From the NCBI GenBank assembly GCA_903908065.1, contig CAIVQO010000011.1:62001-126000 (forward strand): a stretch of 64,000 bases of DNA, given 5' to 3'. The stretch is from an uncultured beta proteobacterium. Its GTDB lineage: Bacteria; Pseudomonadota; Gammaproteobacteria; Burkholderiales; Rhodocyclaceae. Of the stretch, positions 17,715 through 32,191 are shown piece by piece. Both the position numbers and the translations under genes were made by a program. The first letter of the stretch is position 1. Each line of letters opens with the position of its first letter. The notes under the pieces are model-generated. The model saw only the letters and a list, made by a program, of their open reading frames with translations. It was not told where the DNA came from and made no database searches.

Positions 17715-19192
17715 CAGCCGCCCTCGCCTGTGGCGACCTGCGGCGCAGCGGGGCCGAGATCGAGGCACGCGCCGCCCGCCTCGCCGGCGGCCTGGCCCGT
17801 CTCGGAATCGACGACGGCGACGTGGTTGCGGTGATGTTGCGCAACCTTCCGGCCTACATCGACATCATCCAGGGCTGTCGCATCGCCGGCGCCTACTACT
17901 GCCAGATCAACTGGCACTTCAAGCGCGACGAAGCCGGGTTCATCCTCGCCGATAGTGGCGCCAAAATGCTGTTCATCCAGCCCGACCTCTTGGCCGAGAT
18001 CGCCGCCGCGATTCCGCCCGGGGTGCAAGTGGTCCTGGTCGATGCTGATGGCACCCATGCTGCGGGCTTCGACGCCTGGCTGGCGGCACAGCCCGCGTTC
18101 ACCGGCGCGGCACGCTGGCCGCGCGGCCACATGGCCTATACCTCGGGCACCACCGGGCGGCCCAAGGGCGTGCGCCGCCTGCCGCCAAACCCAGAGCAGC
18201 AGGCACTGGCCGCCCAAGTTTTCAAGGAAGCGCTGGGTATCTACCCTGGCGTGCGCAGCCTGGTGTCGGCGCCGCTTTACCACAGCGCGCCGAGTTCCTT
18301 TGCCCAGCAATCGATGTTGCAGGGCGACTTGCTGGTGCTGGAAGAACGATTCGATGCCGAGGCCACCCTGGCGCTGATCGAGCGCCATCGCATCGATACC
18401 GCCTATCTGGTGCCGGTGATGTACGTGCGCCTATTGCGCCTGTCGCCCGAGGTCCGCGCCCGCTACGATCTATCGTCGCTGAGCTTCGTCGCCTCGACCG
18501 GGTCGCCCTGCGCTCCCGAGGTGAAGAGGGCCATGATCGACTGGCTGGGCCCGGTGATCCATGAATCCTACGCATCGAGCGAGACCGGCTACATCACCGT
18601 GATCTCGTCGCCGGATGCACTGCGCAAACCGGGCAGTGCCGGCAAGGCGGTCGGCCGGGCGCTGATCCGTATCCTCGACGATGCCGGCCGGGAACTGCCG
18701 ACAGGTGAGATCGGACGCATCTATGCCCACCAGCCAGCCTATTCCGACTTCAGCTATCACGGCAACGACGCCGCCCGCCGCGAGGTGGAACGCGACGGCC
18801 TGGTCAGCGTCGGGGACATGGGCTTCCTTGACGACGAGGGCTTTCTCTACGTCTGCGATCGCGCTTCGGACATGGTGATTTCAGGTGGCGTGAATATCTA
18901 TCCGGCAGAGATCGAGCACGTGCTGATCGGCCTGCCCGGCGTTGCCGATTGTGCCGTGGTCGGCATTCCCGATGACGAGTTCGGCGAGTCGCTGGCGGCG
19001 CAGGTGGTCGCCGAAACCGGCGCCATTCTCGATGTCGATGTCTTGCGCCACGAACTGGGCCTGCGCATTGCCGGCTACAAGGTGCCGCGCCGCATCGACA
19101 TCGTCACCGCCCTGCCGCGCGACGACAACGGCAAGTTGCTGAAGCGCAAGATCCGCGACGCCTACTGGAGCGGTAGTTCGCGCCGGATATGA
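17711..19192 (+). CDS. AMP-forming acyl-CoA synthetase (ANL superfamily)
   Basis: A 493-aa ligase that activates a carboxylic acid to its CoA thioester through an acyl-adenylate. It has the P-loop YTSGTTGRPKGVRR (residues about 139-152), YASSETGY (A5), VSVGDMGFLDDEGF with GGVNIYPAEIEHVL (A7/A8 hinge), and the catalytic Lys region at the end (DDNGKLLKRKIRD). The GTG start overlaps the previous stop as GTGA and the stop overlaps the next start as ATGA. As the activating enzyme of this operon it defines the pathway as one degrading a free acid. The substrate cannot be read from sequence. Confidence 0.92.
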   Translation: MTAALACGDLRRSGAEIEARAARLAGGLARLGIDDGDVVAVMLRNLPAYIDIIQGCRIAGAYYCQINWHFKRDEAGFILADSGAKMLFIQPDLLAEIAAAIPPGVQVVLVDADGTHAAGFDAWLAAQPAFTGAARWPRGHMAYTSGTTGRPKGVRRLPPNPEQQALAAQVFKEALGIYPGVRSLVSAPLYHSAPSSFAQQSMLQGDLLVLEERFDAEATLALIERHRIDTAYLVPVMYVRLLRLSPEVRARYDLSSLSFVASTGSPCAPEVKRAMIDWLGPVIHESYASSETGYITVISSPDALRKPGSAGKAVGRALIRILDDAGRELPTGEIGRIYAHQPAYSDFSYHGNDAARREVERDGLVSVGDMGFLDDEGFLYVCDRASDMVISGGVNIYPAEIEHVLIGLPGVADCAVVGIPDDEFGESLAAQVVAETGAILDVDVLRHELGLRIAGYKVPRRIDIVTALPRDDNGKLLKRKIRDAYWSGSSRRI

Positions 19193-19989
19193 GCACCTGT
19201 CCGCATCCCTTCGACGAGGCCATCGCACTCCGGCCGGAACCGCCGAATCGCTGGCACGGTCGCACCAGCGAGGCCTACTGGAACATGGTCAGCCCCTATG
19301 GCGGCGTCACCGCCGCAGTCATGATGCGCGCCATGCTCGACCACTCCGAACGACGTGGCAGCCCGCTCTCGTTCACCCTGAACTTTCTCGCACCGATCGA
19401 TGCCGGCGAATTCGTGGTCGAAACCGAACTGGTGCGCGCCAATCGCAGCAGCCAGCATTGGGCGATCCGCCTTGCGCAGCACGGCAAGGTGCTGGCCCTG
19501 GCGATCGCCATCTGCGCCCAGCGCCGCGCCACCTGGGGCCAGGTCGAAGCCGCCTGTCCGGAAGTCCCCCCGGCCGCACAATGTCCCGTGGCGCCGCCGC
19601 GCAAGGCCACTGGATTCCTCCAGCGCTACGAGTTCCGCATCGTGCGCGGCAAGCCCTTCGCCGAGAACGCCGACAGCCTCTCCCATGTCTGGGTCGCCGA
19701 CAACCCGCCGCGCCCGCTCGACTTCGCCTCGCTTACCGCACTGTGCGACAGCTTCCTGCCGCGCATCTTCCTCAGGCGGCCGGATTTCGTGCCGATCGGC
19801 ACGGTATCGATCAACATCTACTTCCATTGCGGCGAGGATGCCCTCGCCCGCCAGGGCGCCGCGCCGCTGCTCGCCGTGGCCCAGGCCCAAGCTTTCAGCG
19901 ATGGCCACTTCGATCACCATGGCCATGTCTGGAGCTCGGATGGCAGCCTGCTTGCCACCACGCAACAGCTGGTCTGGTACAAGGAATGA
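19189..19989 (+). CDS. TesB-like acyl-CoA thioesterase family protein
   Basis: A 266-aa protein with the double-hotdog layout of TesB-type thioesterases. The first half has NMVSPYGGVTAAVMMRAML and SFTLNFLAPIDAGEFVVE. The second half has SLSHVWVADNPPRPLDF and HFDHHGHVWSSDG, the usual position of the product-side active site. It is coupled to the synthetase gene by an ATGA overlap. Together with the PaaI-type gene it gives the operon two thioesterases, which suggests CoA release is a deliberate step rather than housekeeping (inference). Confidence 0.85.
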   Translation: MSTCPHPFDEAIALRPEPPNRWHGRTSEAYWNMVSPYGGVTAAVMMRAMLDHSERRGSPLSFTLNFLAPIDAGEFVVETELVRANRSSQHWAIRLAQHGKVLALAIAICAQRRATWGQVEAACPEVPPAAQCPVAPPRKATGFLQRYEFRIVRGKPFAENADSLSHVWVADNPPRPLDFASLTALCDSFLPRIFLRRPDFVPIGTVSINIYFHCGEDALARQGAAPLLAVAQAQAFSDGHFDHHGHVWSSDGSLLATTQQLVWYKE

Positions 19990-20011
19990 ACCTCTCCAAG
20001 GAGCCGTCAAC

Positions 20012-21118
20012 ATGATGCAACATGCCCGCGCCGTCGTCAGCCGCGAAATCGGCAAGCCCGTCGTCGTCGAAACCGTCAGCGTCGATCCGCCGCAGCGCGG
20101 CGAGGTGATGATCAAGCTCGCTGCCTGCGGCGTATGCCACAGCGATCTTTCCGCCACCAACGGCACCATTCCCTTCCCGTTGCCGGTGGTGCTGGGCCAC
20201 GAAGGAGCCGGCAGCATCGTCGCAGTGGGCGAAGGCGTCAGCGGCTTCGCGCTTGGCGACCACGTCGTCAGCTCCTTTGTCAGCATGTGCGGCAAATGCC
20301 GCTATTGCCAGACCGGTCGCCCGCAGCTGTGTGACCAGGCTGCCAAGGCGGGCTATTCCCTGCCCGACGGCAGCACGCGTTTCAAGGATGCTGCCGGCAA
20401 TCCCCTCAATGTCTTCTCCGGCTGCGGGGTGATGGCGGAGTACGCCACCTTGCACATCGACAACGTGGTCAAAATCGACGCGGCGATGCCGCTCGACAAG
20501 GCGGCCCTGATCGGTTGCGGCGTGATGACGGGCGTCGGCGCGGCGGTCAATACGGCACGCGTCGAGCCCGGCTCGGTCTGCGTCGTATTCGGTTGCGGCG
20601 GCGTTGGCCTCAACGCCATCCAGGGCTGCGTGATCGCCGGCGCGCGCAGCATCGTTGCTGTCGATACCGCGGATGCCAAGCTGGAAATGGCGCGTCAGTT
20701 CGGCGCCACCCATACCCTGAACCCAAAGGCCGAGGAGAACCTCGTCAAGTCGCTGAAGAAGCTCACCGAGGGCGGCGCCGACTATGCCTTCGAGTGCGTC
20801 GGCCTCGGCGAGATCGCGGCACAGGCCTACGGCTGCCTGCGCAAGGGCGGCACCGCAGTGGTGGTCGGCGTTGCCGGCCCCAAGGACAGCACGACGATCC
20901 GCACCTCCAGCCTGACCTTCGAGGAGAAGACGCTCAAAGGCAGCTACTTTGGCTCCGCCCGCCCGCAGCAGGATTTCCCGAGCCTGATCGGACTCTATCG
21001 CGGCGGCCAGCTCAAGCTCGACCAGCTGATCACCCGCACCTACTCGATTGAGGAAGCGCCCCAGGCATTCGCCGACCTCGCCGAGGGCCGGAATGCACGG
21101 GGTGTGATATTGTTTTAG
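20012..21118 (+). CDS. Zinc-dependent alcohol dehydrogenase (MDR, class III-like)
   Basis: A 368-aa medium-chain dehydrogenase oxidising an alcohol to the aldehyde with NAD(P). The catalytic zinc site is GVCHSDL with GHEGAGSI, and the structural zinc lobe MCGKCRYCQTGRPQLC supplies four Cys. The Rossmann motif is FGCGGVGLNAIQG. The ATG at 20012 is preceded by AAGGAG at 8 bases; ATG 20015 is an alternative. It ends an operon that activates and oxidises acids, so it may handle the alcohol precursor. An aldehyde dehydrogenase is not present in this cluster. Confidence 0.92.
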   Translation: MMQHARAVVSREIGKPVVVETVSVDPPQRGEVMIKLAACGVCHSDLSATNGTIPFPLPVVLGHEGAGSIVAVGEGVSGFALGDHVVSSFVSMCGKCRYCQTGRPQLCDQAAKAGYSLPDGSTRFKDAAGNPLNVFSGCGVMAEYATLHIDNVVKIDAAMPLDKAALIGCGVMTGVGAAVNTARVEPGSVCVVFGCGGVGLNAIQGCVIAGARSIVAVDTADAKLEMARQFGATHTLNPKAEENLVKSLKKLTEGGADYAFECVGLGEIAAQAYGCLRKGGTAVVVGVAGPKDSTTIRTSSLTFEEKTLKGSYFGSARPQQDFPSLIGLYRGGQLKLDQLITRTYSIEEAPQAFADLAEGRNARGVILF

Positions 21119-21147
21119 CCTCAAATATCGGCCAGGGGAGCATTCTG

Positions 21148-21972
21148 GTGAGGCAACGCAAGCTGCATGTCCTGCATCGCCCGGCAAAGCAGGCCAACGG
21201 TCATCCGCCGCTGGTCTTCGTGCACGGCGGATACATCCATTCCGGTTGCTGGGATCTCAATTTCCTGCGCCATTTCAATCAGCTTGGCTACCACTGCCAT
21301 GCCCTCGACCTCTCCGGTCATGGCGCAAGTGAATGCCGTGATGATTTGCATCACTACGACATCGACCATTACGCCGGCGATGTTGCCCAGGTGGTCGACA
21401 GCCTGTCGCATCCACCAGTCCTGATCGGCCATTCGATGGGCGCGCTGGTAGTGCAGCGCTATCTCGAAAAGGGAACTGCGGCGGGAGTGGTGATGATGGC
21501 GCCGGTGCCGAGCACCGGGCTCGCCGCGGCCAGCATCCAGTTGAATGCGCGCCAGCCGGATTTCCTGGTCGAAGCAGCCCGTGCTGTGAGTGGGAAGTAC
21601 ACCGAGAAAACTGTCAGGGTAATGCGCGAAACCTATTTTTCGCCCGATGTCACCCACGAGGAATTCACTGCTTTCAAGCCGCTGGTGCAGGACGAGTCGA
21701 CCACCGCGATCGCCGAAATGATGGCACTCGCCTGGCGCCCGCCGAAGCGCTCGCGGCCGAAGATTCCGGCGCTGGTGATGGGCGGCGAGAAGGACGCGAT
21801 TTTCCCTTCCAATCAGCTGCACTTCACGGCCAGCAGCTGGAACGCCGAAACCTTCGTGGTTCCCCGCGCCGGGCACATGATCATGATGGAGCCGCACTGG
21901 ACGGTCGCAGCCGAGAAGATCGATAACTGGCTGGTGCGCCGGCTGGGCCCGCGGCTGGCTGCCGCTGCCTGA
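21148..21972 (+). CDS. Alpha/beta hydrolase
   Basis: A 274-aa hydrolase with oxyanion-hole motif FVHGGYIHSGCWD, nucleophile elbow GHSMGA (Ser about residue 98) and C-terminal His in RAGHMIMMEPHW. Esterase, lipase or C-C hydrolase activity is possible. The GTG at 21148 follows AGGGGAG by about 7 bases. It is 29 bases after the alcohol dehydrogenase gene. As the operon's last pathway-like gene it could cleave an ester that delivers both the alcohol and the acid (inference). Confidence 0.85.
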   Translation: MRQRKLHVLHRPAKQANGHPPLVFVHGGYIHSGCWDLNFLRHFNQLGYHCHALDLSGHGASECRDDLHHYDIDHYAGDVAQVVDSLSHPPVLIGHSMGALVVQRYLEKGTAAGVVMMAPVPSTGLAAASIQLNARQPDFLVEAARAVSGKYTEKTVRVMRETYFSPDVTHEEFTAFKPLVQDESTTAIAEMMALAWRPPKRSRPKIPALVMGGEKDAIFPSNQLHFTASSWNAETFVVPRAGHMIMMEPHWTVAAEKIDNWLVRRLGPRLAAAA

Positions 21973-21979
21973 CGCCGCC

Positions 21980-22654
21980 ATGTTCAATCGCGCCAGCTTT
22001 GGCTTTCTGAGGGAACTGGCCGCCAACAACAATCGCGAGTGGTTCGAGGCCAACAAGGCGCGTTACGAAGCGACGGTGCGCGAACCCGCGCTTGAATTCA
22101 TTGCCGCAATGACGCCACAGCTCGCCCGCTTTGCCCCGCATTTCCGCGCCGAGCCGCGCAAGATGGGCGGTTCGCTGATGCGTGTGTTCCGCGACACGCG
22201 CTTTTCGCGCGACAAGACGCCCTACAAGACCAACATCGGCATCCAGTTCCGGCATGAACTGGGCAAGGATGTGCATGGCCCCGGCTTTTACGTCCATATC
22301 GCTAACGACGAATGTTTTTTTGGCGCCGGTTGCTGGCATCCGGAAGCCGATGCGCTCGGCCGCATTCGCGACCAGATCGCCGCCGATCCCAAACGCTGGT
22401 TCGCCACCCGCGACGCCGCCAGATTCGCGAGGCACTGGACGCTCGCCGGCGACAGCCTGTCGCGCCCGCCGCGCGGATACTCGGCTGACCACCCGGCGAT
22501 CGACGACCTGAAACGCAAGGATTTCATCGCGCTCGCCGCGCTGTCGGCGAGCGCGGTTACCGGCGATGGCCTGGTCAAGCTGGCCGCGCAGCGCTTCGCC
22601 GAAGCGGCACCGCTGATGCAGTTTCTCTGCGCGGCGCAGGGCGTCCAGTACTGA
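21980..22654 (+). CDS. DUF2461 (TIGR02453) family protein
   Basis: A 224-aa protein of a widespread family of unknown biochemical function. The signature segments are NNNREWFEANKARYE near the N-terminus, KMGGSLMRVFRDTRFSRDKTPYKTN in the middle, and GFYVHIANDECFFGAGCW. It starts 7 bases after the hydrolase stop, but the family is not known to take part in lipid metabolism. Co-transcription may be incidental. Confidence 0.88.
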   Translation: MFNRASFGFLRELAANNNREWFEANKARYEATVREPALEFIAAMTPQLARFAPHFRAEPRKMGGSLMRVFRDTRFSRDKTPYKTNIGIQFRHELGKDVHGPGFYVHIANDECFFGAGCWHPEADALGRIRDQIAADPKRWFATRDAARFARHWTLAGDSLSRPPRGYSADHPAIDDLKRKDFIALAALSASAVTGDGLVKLAAQRFAEAAPLMQFLCAAQGVQY

Positions 22655-22668
22655 GCGGCGATAGCCGC

Positions 22669-23406
22669 GTGCTGCCCATCCTCTACCGCGACGAACACCT
22701 CGTCGCCGTGCATAAGCCCGCCGGACTGCTGGTCCACCGCAGTGACCTCGACCGCCATGAAACGCGCTTCGCGGTGCAATTGCTGCGCGACCAGATCGGC
22801 CGTCGCGTGCATCCGGTGCACCGCCTCGACAAGGGCACCTCCGGCGTCTTGCTGTTCGCGCTGGATGCCGAATCGGCATCGGCCGTCGGCGCTCAGTTCG
22901 AGCGCGATGAAATCGACAAACGCTACCTCGCGGTGGTGCGCGGCTGGCCACCGCAGCGCGGCCTCATCGACCATCCCTTGAGCCGCCGCTTCGACGACTT
23001 TGGTCGCAAGCTGGCGCCGGATCAGCGTCCCCCGCCCTTGCCTGCGATCACCGGCTACCGTCGCCTGGCCACCGTCGAACTGCCAGAACCGATGGCGCCC
23101 CATCCAAGCTCACGCTACGCCCTACTGGAACTCGCGCCGCGTACCGGACGGCAGCACCAGTTGCGCCGCCATCTGAAACACATCGCCCACCCCATCATCG
23201 GTGACGCCACCTGGGGCAAGGGCGCACACAATCGCCTGTTCCAGCGACGCTTCGGCTGCCACCGCCTGCTGCTGGCCTGCACCGCCATGCAGTTGCGCCA
23301 TCCCGCAACTGGCGCGCCGCTCGCCATCACCTGCACGCTGGCGCAGGACTTCGCCGCGTTAATCGAAGCATTGTCCTGGAACGATGATGTGCCGACACCA
23401 ATGTAG
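22669..23406 (+). CDS. truC: tRNA pseudouridine(65) synthase
   Basis: RluA/TruC-family pseudouridine synthase. The N-terminus ILYRDEHLVAVHKPAGLLVHRS, with DRHETRF and QLLRDQIGRRV, follows E. coli TruC closely. The catalytic Asp is in HRLDKGTSGVLLFAL. TGRQHQLRRHLKHIAHPIIGD forms the C-terminal active-site motif. The 245-aa length agrees with TruC (no S4 domain), unlike RluC/RluD. The GTG start at 22669 is the only sensible start for the conserved N-terminus. Confidence 0.9.
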   Translation: MLPILYRDEHLVAVHKPAGLLVHRSDLDRHETRFAVQLLRDQIGRRVHPVHRLDKGTSGVLLFALDAESASAVGAQFERDEIDKRYLAVVRGWPPQRGLIDHPLSRRFDDFGRKLAPDQRPPPLPAITGYRRLATVELPEPMAPHPSSRYALLELAPRTGRQHQLRRHLKHIAHPIIGDATWGKGAHNRLFQRRFGCHRLLLACTAMQLRHPATGAPLAITCTLAQDFAALIEALSWNDDVPTPM

Positions 23407-23475
23407 AGTCCCAACGACACCAGCATTCCAGCCTCGCCGATAGAGGCATCCCGCCGGTCTGCCTAGAATTCGCGC

Positions 23476-23748
23476 ATGAATCAGACTACCGCCCCGAATC
23501 ACCTGGTCGTCATATCCACGCCCGATGGCGAGCGCAGCTTCACCGTCAGCGGACTGAGCGGAGAGGAAATTCGGGTACTCCTCGCCAAGGCATCCGAGGG
23601 TCGCTTTTTCAAAGTCATCGAGCTCGACACGGCGCAACAGCAGAGCAAAGCGCTGAGTCATCTTTCCGATGCCACCGGCGCATTGGCGATCCTCTTCGTC
23701 GTGTCGGCCTTTCTCATCCGTCGCCTGCAACGCTGGATGCAGCAGTAG
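23476..23748 (+). CDS. Small single-pass membrane protein of unknown function
   Basis: A 90-aa protein, not recognised. Residues 1-65 are polar (starting MNQTTAPNHLVVISTPDGE). Residues about 66-84 form a hydrophobic helix (ATGALAILFVVSAFLI) followed by RRLQRWMQQ, so it is probably tail-anchored in the inner membrane. Codon use resembles the neighbours. A TAGAAT (23465-23470) just before the ATG is -10 like but too close to leave a leader. Confidence 0.5.
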   Translation: MNQTTAPNHLVVISTPDGERSFTVSGLSGEEIRVLLAKASEGRFFKVIELDTAQQQSKALSHLSDATGALAILFVVSAFLIRRLQRWMQQ

Positions 23749-23888
23749 GCGGAATCCGGCCTGCAAGCCAGGCCAGGCAAACAATCCGGAAATTCGGGGC
23801 CGAGTCTGGGATAATGTCGGGTCTTGGGCGCCGTTTCCGGCTCCGCGCCCTACCTTCCCCTGATTGGCCTGCCGCCGGCAGGAAACAC

Positions 23889-25814
23889 ATGACTACCACC
23901 CAAGACAGTACCGCCACGGGGTTCGAGAACCTCGGGCTGGCAAAACCATTGCTCGATGCGCTCGCCGCCGTCGGCTACGAAACCCCATCGCCAATCCAGG
24001 CCACTTGCATTCCTCCACTGCTTGCCGGCCAGGATCTGCTCGGCGAGGCGCAGACCGGAACCGGCAAAACTGCCGCCTTTGCCCTCCCCCTGCTGCAGAA
24101 GATCGATCTGGCCCGCGCCGTGCCGCAGGCCCTGGTGCTGACGCCCACCCGCGAGCTCGCGATCCAGGTTTCCGAGGCGCTGCAAAAATACGCCCACTTC
24201 CTGCCCGGCTTCCATGTCCTGCCGGTGTATGGCGGACAAAGCATGGTGGTGCAGCTGCGTCAGCTTTCACGCGGCGCCCATGTCATCGTCGGCACACCAG
24301 GCCGCGTCATGGACCACCTTGAGCGCAAGAGCCTGATGCTGGACAAGCTGTCGATGCTGGTGCTCGACGAAGCCGACGAAATGCTCCGCATGGGCTTCAT
24401 CGACGACGTCGAGTGGATCCTCGAACACACCCCGGAAACCCGCCAGACGGCGCTGTTCTCGGCGACCATGCCGGACCCGATCCGTCGCGTTGCGCACAAG
24501 CACCTGCGTAACCCGAAGGAAGTCCGCATCAAGGCCGCAACCACCACCGTCGCCGCCATCAGCCAGGCCTACTGCCAGACCCATGCCGGGCAAAAGATGG
24601 AAGCCCTGACCCGTGTGCTGGAAGTCGAGGAAGACCTCGATGCCGCCATCATCTTCGTGCGCACCAAGACCGCCACCGTGGAACTGGCCGAAAAGCTCGA
24701 AGCGCGCGGCTATTCGGTGGCGGCGCTCAATGGCGACCTGACCCAGGGCCTGCGCGAGCAGGTCATCGACCGCCTCAAGGCCGGCAACATCGACATCCTG
24801 GTGGCCACCGACGTCGCCGCGCGCGGCCTCGACGTGCCGCGCATCAGCCACGTCATCAACTTCGACATTCCCTACGACACCGAGGCCTACGTGCACCGCA
24901 TCGGCCGCACCGGCCGCGCCGGCCGTGCCGGCCGCGCCATCCTGTTCATCACGCCGCGCGAGACGCGGATGCTGAAAGCCATCGAATACGCGACGCGGCA
25001 GAAGATCCAGCCGCTGGCGATGCCCAGCCTGTCAGACGTGGCCAACCGGCGCGTAGCGCAGTTTACGCAGCAGATCATCGATGCGCGCAACGAGCAGCGC
25101 CTCGATTTCTTTTTCGACATGGTGCGCAACATCGAGGAAACGCACGGTCTCTCGGCGCGCGAAATCGCTGCCACCCTGGCCTGGCTGCAGCAGCGCGAAC
25201 GCCCTCTGCAAATCGAGGGCGCAAGCGCCGAACGCCCCGCCGCGTCGCCGTATCAGCGCAATGACGAAAAAGTTGCCGTGGCGCCAGCGCCGACTTTTGC
25301 ATCCGAGGATGCGCCGCCGCGCGAAGGGCGTCGCACCGCGCCGGTGGCGCGACGCGAGTTTGCCAGCGACCGCCTGAGCAAGTACCGCATCGCCGTGGGC
25401 CGCAACCAGGGCGTACTGCCCAAGGAAATTGTCGGCGCCATTGCCAACGAAGGCGGCATCGACGGTAAATACATCGGCCAGATCAACCTGTTCGACGATT
25501 ACAGCACCGTCGAACTGCCGGCTGACCTGCCCAGTGAATTGATGGATGCCCTGCAGCGAATTCGCGTACGCCAGGTGCCGCTCAAGACCCGCCCGCTCGC
25601 ACCGGGCGAAGGCGTCGATACGCGGCCTGCGCGACGTCCTTCCCCTGCCCGTGAGGGCGGCAAGCCAGAGTGGAAGAAGTCTGACGACACGCGTCCGGCG
25701 CGCTCCCGCAGCGACGACACTCGCCCCGCGCCCTGGAAGAAGAACGACGGCGCCAAACCACCCGTGAAGAAAGCCGATGCCGCCAAGCCGGCGTGGAAGA
25801 AACGCGAACGCTAG
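23889..25814 (+). CDS. deaD: DEAD-box RNA helicase, DeaD/CsdA type
   Basis: A 641-aa ATP-dependent RNA helicase acting in cold adaptation, ribosome assembly and mRNA decay. It has the Q motif (FENLGL with TPSPIQ), motif [12 protein letters not shown], Ia [30 protein letters not shown], and [16 protein letters not shown] DbpA/CsdA-type RNA-binding domain follows a linker (about residues 495-575, [19 protein letters not shown]). The tail is basic and repetitive (several DDTRPA and KKxD units). The ATG at 23889 (MTTTQDS) is preferred because the upstream in-frame extension is not family-like. The linker contains a copy of the dispersed palindrome. Confidence 0.94.
   Translation: MTTTQDSTATGFENLGLAKPLLDALAAVGYETPSPIQATCIPPLLAGQDLLGEAQTGTGKTAAFALPLLQKIDLARAVPQALVLTPTRELAIQVSEALQKYAHFLPGFHVLPVYGGQSMVVQLRQLSRGAHVIVGTPGRVMDHLERKSLMLDKLSMLVLDEADEMLRMGFIDDVEWILEHTPETRQTALFSATMPDPIRRVAHKHLRNPKEVRIKAATTTVAAISQAYCQTHAGQKMEALTRVLEVEEDLDAAIIFVRTKTATVELAEKLEARGYSVAALNGDLTQGLREQVIDRLKAGNIDILVATDVAARGLDVPRISHVINFDIPYDTEAYVHRIGRTGRAGRAGRAILFITPRETRMLKAIEYATRQKIQPLAMPSLSDVANRRVAQFTQQIIDARNEQRLDFFFDMVRNIEETHGLSAREIAATLAWLQQRERPLQIEGASAERPAASPYQRNDEKVAVAPAPTFASEDAPPREGRRTAPVARREFASDRLSKYRIAVGRNQGVLPKEIVGAIANEGGIDGKYIGQINLFDDYSTVELPADLPSELMDALQRIRVRQVPLKTRPLAPGEGVDTRPARRPSPAREGGKPEWKKSDDTRPARSRSDDTRPAPWKKNDGAKPPVKKADAAKPAWKKRER
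25268..25298 (-). repeat. Dispersed palindromic element, copy 3
   Basis: On the minus strand, arm AAAAGTCGGCG, loop CTGGCGCCA, arm CGGCAACTTTT (9 of 11 pairs). Its core is the shared 16-mer (25282-25297). It encodes part of the low-complexity linker between the helicase core and the RNA-binding domain. Confidence 0.7.
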
Positions 25815-25832
25815 CAACAACGAGGAGTCCGC

Positions 25833-26354
25833 ATGCCCATCTACACACTCGGCGAGCGTCGCCCCACGCTGGGACGCGATGCCTGGATCGCCCCCAACGC
25901 CACCGTCATCGGCGACGTTCATCTAGGAGACGAAGCCAGCATCTGGTGGAACGCCGTGCTGCGTGCAGACAACGACCGGATCAGCATCGGAGCCGGCAGC
26001 AACATCCAGGACGGTTCGGTGCTGCATGCCGACGAAGGGGTGCCCTTGAGGCTGGGCGCCAACGTCACCGTCGGCCACCTGGTCATGCTGCACGGCTGCA
26101 GCATCGGCGAGCAGTCGCTGATCGGCATCAAGTCGGTAATCCTCAACCGCGCCGTGATCGGCAAACACTGCATCATCGGCGCCAACTCTCTGATCCCCGA
26201 AGGCAAGGTGATCCCCGAGCGCTCGCTGGTGATGGGCTCGCCGGGCAAGGTGGTGCGCGAACTGAGCGACGAGGAAGTGGCGCGCCTGCTATTGGCCGCG
26301 CAGGGCTACGTGGCCAATGCCCGTCGCTATCGGGAACTCCTGCAGCCCGCCTAG
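25833..26354 (+). CDS. Gamma carbonic anhydrase family protein
   Basis: A 173-aa left-handed beta-helix protein of hexapeptide repeats. It has the family motifs [42 protein letters not shown], and the metal-binding histidines in [13 protein letters not shown]. It belongs to the YrdA/PaaY/CaiE-like group, many of whose members are metal-binding with weak or no carbonic anhydrase activity. It lies 18 bases after the helicase gene with AACGAGGAG as a good ribosome site. Confidence 0.9.
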   Translation: MPIYTLGERRPTLGRDAWIAPNATVIGDVHLGDEASIWWNAVLRADNDRISIGAGSNIQDGSVLHADEGVPLRLGANVTVGHLVMLHGCSIGEQSLIGIKSVILNRAVIGKHCIIGANSLIPEGKVIPERSLVMGSPGKVVRELSDEEVARLLLAAQGYVANARRYRELLQPA

Positions 26355-26363
26355 GGCAATGCG

Positions 26364-27716
26364 TCAGGCGGCGAACACTGCTTCCATCTCGCGGCGCACT
26401 TTCACCGCTTCGGACGCCGCATCGATCTCCACGTCCTGCCACGACACGGGCATGCCTTGGGCCACTGGCCGCACCAGCTTGACCTTGTGCGCCAAGCCGA
26501 TCGGCAGGCCGCCCAGGCGTAGCGAACCCGCGGCCGGCAGCAGTTTGCCGTAGACCGTGTAACCGCCCTCGCCGTCGAGCATTTCGCCGGCGGCGAGGTT
26601 GCGCTTGGCGATGGCGACCACGTCACCATGCCAGGCGCTCGGCGCTCCCGTGGGTTCGCGGCGCAAGGCGGCGCTGGCGACACTGATGCCCATTTCCAGT
26701 CCGATCAAGTGGCAGGGTTTGTACATCGCGGTGTAGTGGCCGGATGGATCGGTCACCAGGCCGTATTCCCTGAAGCAGCGTTCGACGTAGGCGCGATTCC
26801 GTTCGTCGGCCGGGGCGAAGGTGACATAGACGCCCCACCGCAGGTCACGAAACACCGGGCGACCATCGCGCTCGACGCTGGAAATCACCTCGACCTGACC
26901 GGCATGATGGAGTTGGCCACCCGCACTTCGCGGACGCAGGATGCGCGCCAGATCATCCACACCGCAGGGCGGGAAGGCCAGGCCGTCGGCGGCGGGTGTC
27001 AATTGCACCGCATTGGCCACGGCCGCCATCTCGATCGCTGACTTGGTGCCATCGAGGAAGGAATTGAACATTTGCGCATTGAAGTCGCTTGCCGCCACCA
27101 TCTCGGGCGTGAAGCCGTAGTGGCCCCAGACGGTATCCGGCGTCGATTGGTGGTAGCCCGGCAGGTACTTGGTGCCCTTGCCCGCCGCCACCACCCTGAA
27201 ACCAGCGGCACGTGCCCAGTCGACCATTTCGCAGATCAGCGCCGGCTGGTCGCCGTAGGCCAGCGAATAGACCACGCCGGCTGCCTCGCAGCGGCGCGCC
27301 AGCAGCGGCCCGGCCAGTGCGTCCGCCTCGACGTTAACCATCACGATGTGCTTGCCGTGCTCAGCGCAGGCAAGCGCATGGCGGATGCCGGCGGCCGGCG
27401 AGCCGGTGGCGTCGATCACCACTTCAATGCCGTCGGCGGCGATCATCGTCGCCGCATCGTCGCTGAGAAACGTGCTGCCATGGGTCATGGCATCGGACAA
27501 ACTGCGCGCGACGAACAATTCGTCGGTCCAGCCAGTGCGGCGCAGCGACTCGGCGGCGCGTGCCGGTGACAGGTCGGCGATGGCGGCAATGTGGATACCA
27601 GGCGTGACGCGCGCCTGTGCCAGGTACATGGAGCCGAATTTCCCCGCGCCGATCAACAGAACGCGCACCGGGTTGCCGTCATCAGCGCGGCGTTGCAGCA
27701 GTCGATGAAGATTCAT
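26364..27716 (-). CDS. SAF-domain NAD(P)-dependent oxidoreductase (homoserine dehydrogenase-like)
   Basis: A 450-aa protein. The N-terminal Rossmann domain has [18 protein letters not shown] (residues about 17-34), a middle region has [17 protein letters not shown] and [13 protein letters not shown], and the C-terminal SAF domain (about 350-440) has [11 protein letters not shown] and a [11 protein letters not shown] segment. Family members are annotated as putative homoserine dehydrogenases or sugar-acid oxidoreductases; some take part in apionate-type sugar acid breakdown. The substrate here is unknown. The ATG overlaps the ftsB stop as ATGA, so it is translated with a division gene, an odd partnership. 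Confidence 0.82.
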   Translation of the reverse strand: MNLHRLLQRRADDGNPVRVLLIGAGKFGSMYLAQARVTPGIHIAAIADLSPARAAESLRRTGWTDELFVARSLSDAMTHGSTFLSDDAATMIAADGIEVVIDATGSPAAGIRHALACAEHGKHIVMVNVEADALAGPLLARRCEAAGVVYSLAYGDQPALICEMVDWARAAGFRVVAAGKGTKYLPGYHQSTPDTVWGHYGFTPEMVAASDFNAQMFNSFLDGTKSAIEMAAVANAVQLTPAADGLAFPPCGVDDLARILRPRSAGGQLHHAGQVEVISSVERDGRPVFRDLRWGVYVTFAPADERNRAYVERCFREYGLVTDPSGHYTAMYKPCHLIGLEMGISVASAALRREPTGAPSAWHGDVVAIAKRNLAAGEMLDGEGGYTVYGKLLPAAGSLRLGGLPIGLAHKVKLVRPVAQGMPVSWQDVEIDAASEAVKVRREMEAVFAA

Positions 27717-27991
27717 GGTTTTTTCTGTGGCACCTGGACGAAGACTTCGCCGTCCTTGATCATGCCAAGCTCGTAGCGGGCGCGTTCCTCGATCGCCTCG
27801 TAACCTGCCTTGAGGTCACGCACTTCGGCGTCCAGCGCGGCATTGCGCTGCTCCAGCTTCTGATTTACCTCGCGCTGGGCCTGCACCTGGCGTTCATATT
27901 CCCAGACGCGGACCCAGCCGCCCTTGCCCAGCCACAGGGGGTACTGCAGCAGGGCAATGATCAGCAGCAGGATCAGCGTCGACCAGTTCAT
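27713..27991 (-). CDS. ftsB: Cell division protein FtsB
   Basis: Bitopic divisome protein that joins FtsL and FtsQ. The 92-aa product has one N-terminal membrane helix ([19 protein letters not shown]), the typical WV/VW periplasmic entry, a coiled coil (about 33-65) and the conserved [16 protein letters not shown] end. The ATG at 27991 follows a GTG one codon upstream; ATG is preferred. It is 16 bases after eno, the usual eno-ftsB order, but the gene that follows is not ispD as in E. coli. Confidence 0.94.
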   Translation of the reverse strand: MNWSTLILLLIIALLQYPLWLGKGGWVRVWEYERQVQAQREVNQKLEQRNAALDAEVRDLKAGYEAIEERARYELGMIKDGEVFVQVPQKKP

Positions 27992-28007
27992 CACTGGGTC
28001 GCGCCGC

Positions 28008-32191
<4,184 letters not shown>

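Noticed and set aside
26660-26684. A further copy of the palindrome in the SAF oxidoreductase gene
   Set aside because: The loop-like CTGGCGACA is present, but the arms (GGCGGCG and CTGATGC) do not pair, so it is probably chance in GC-rich coding sequence.
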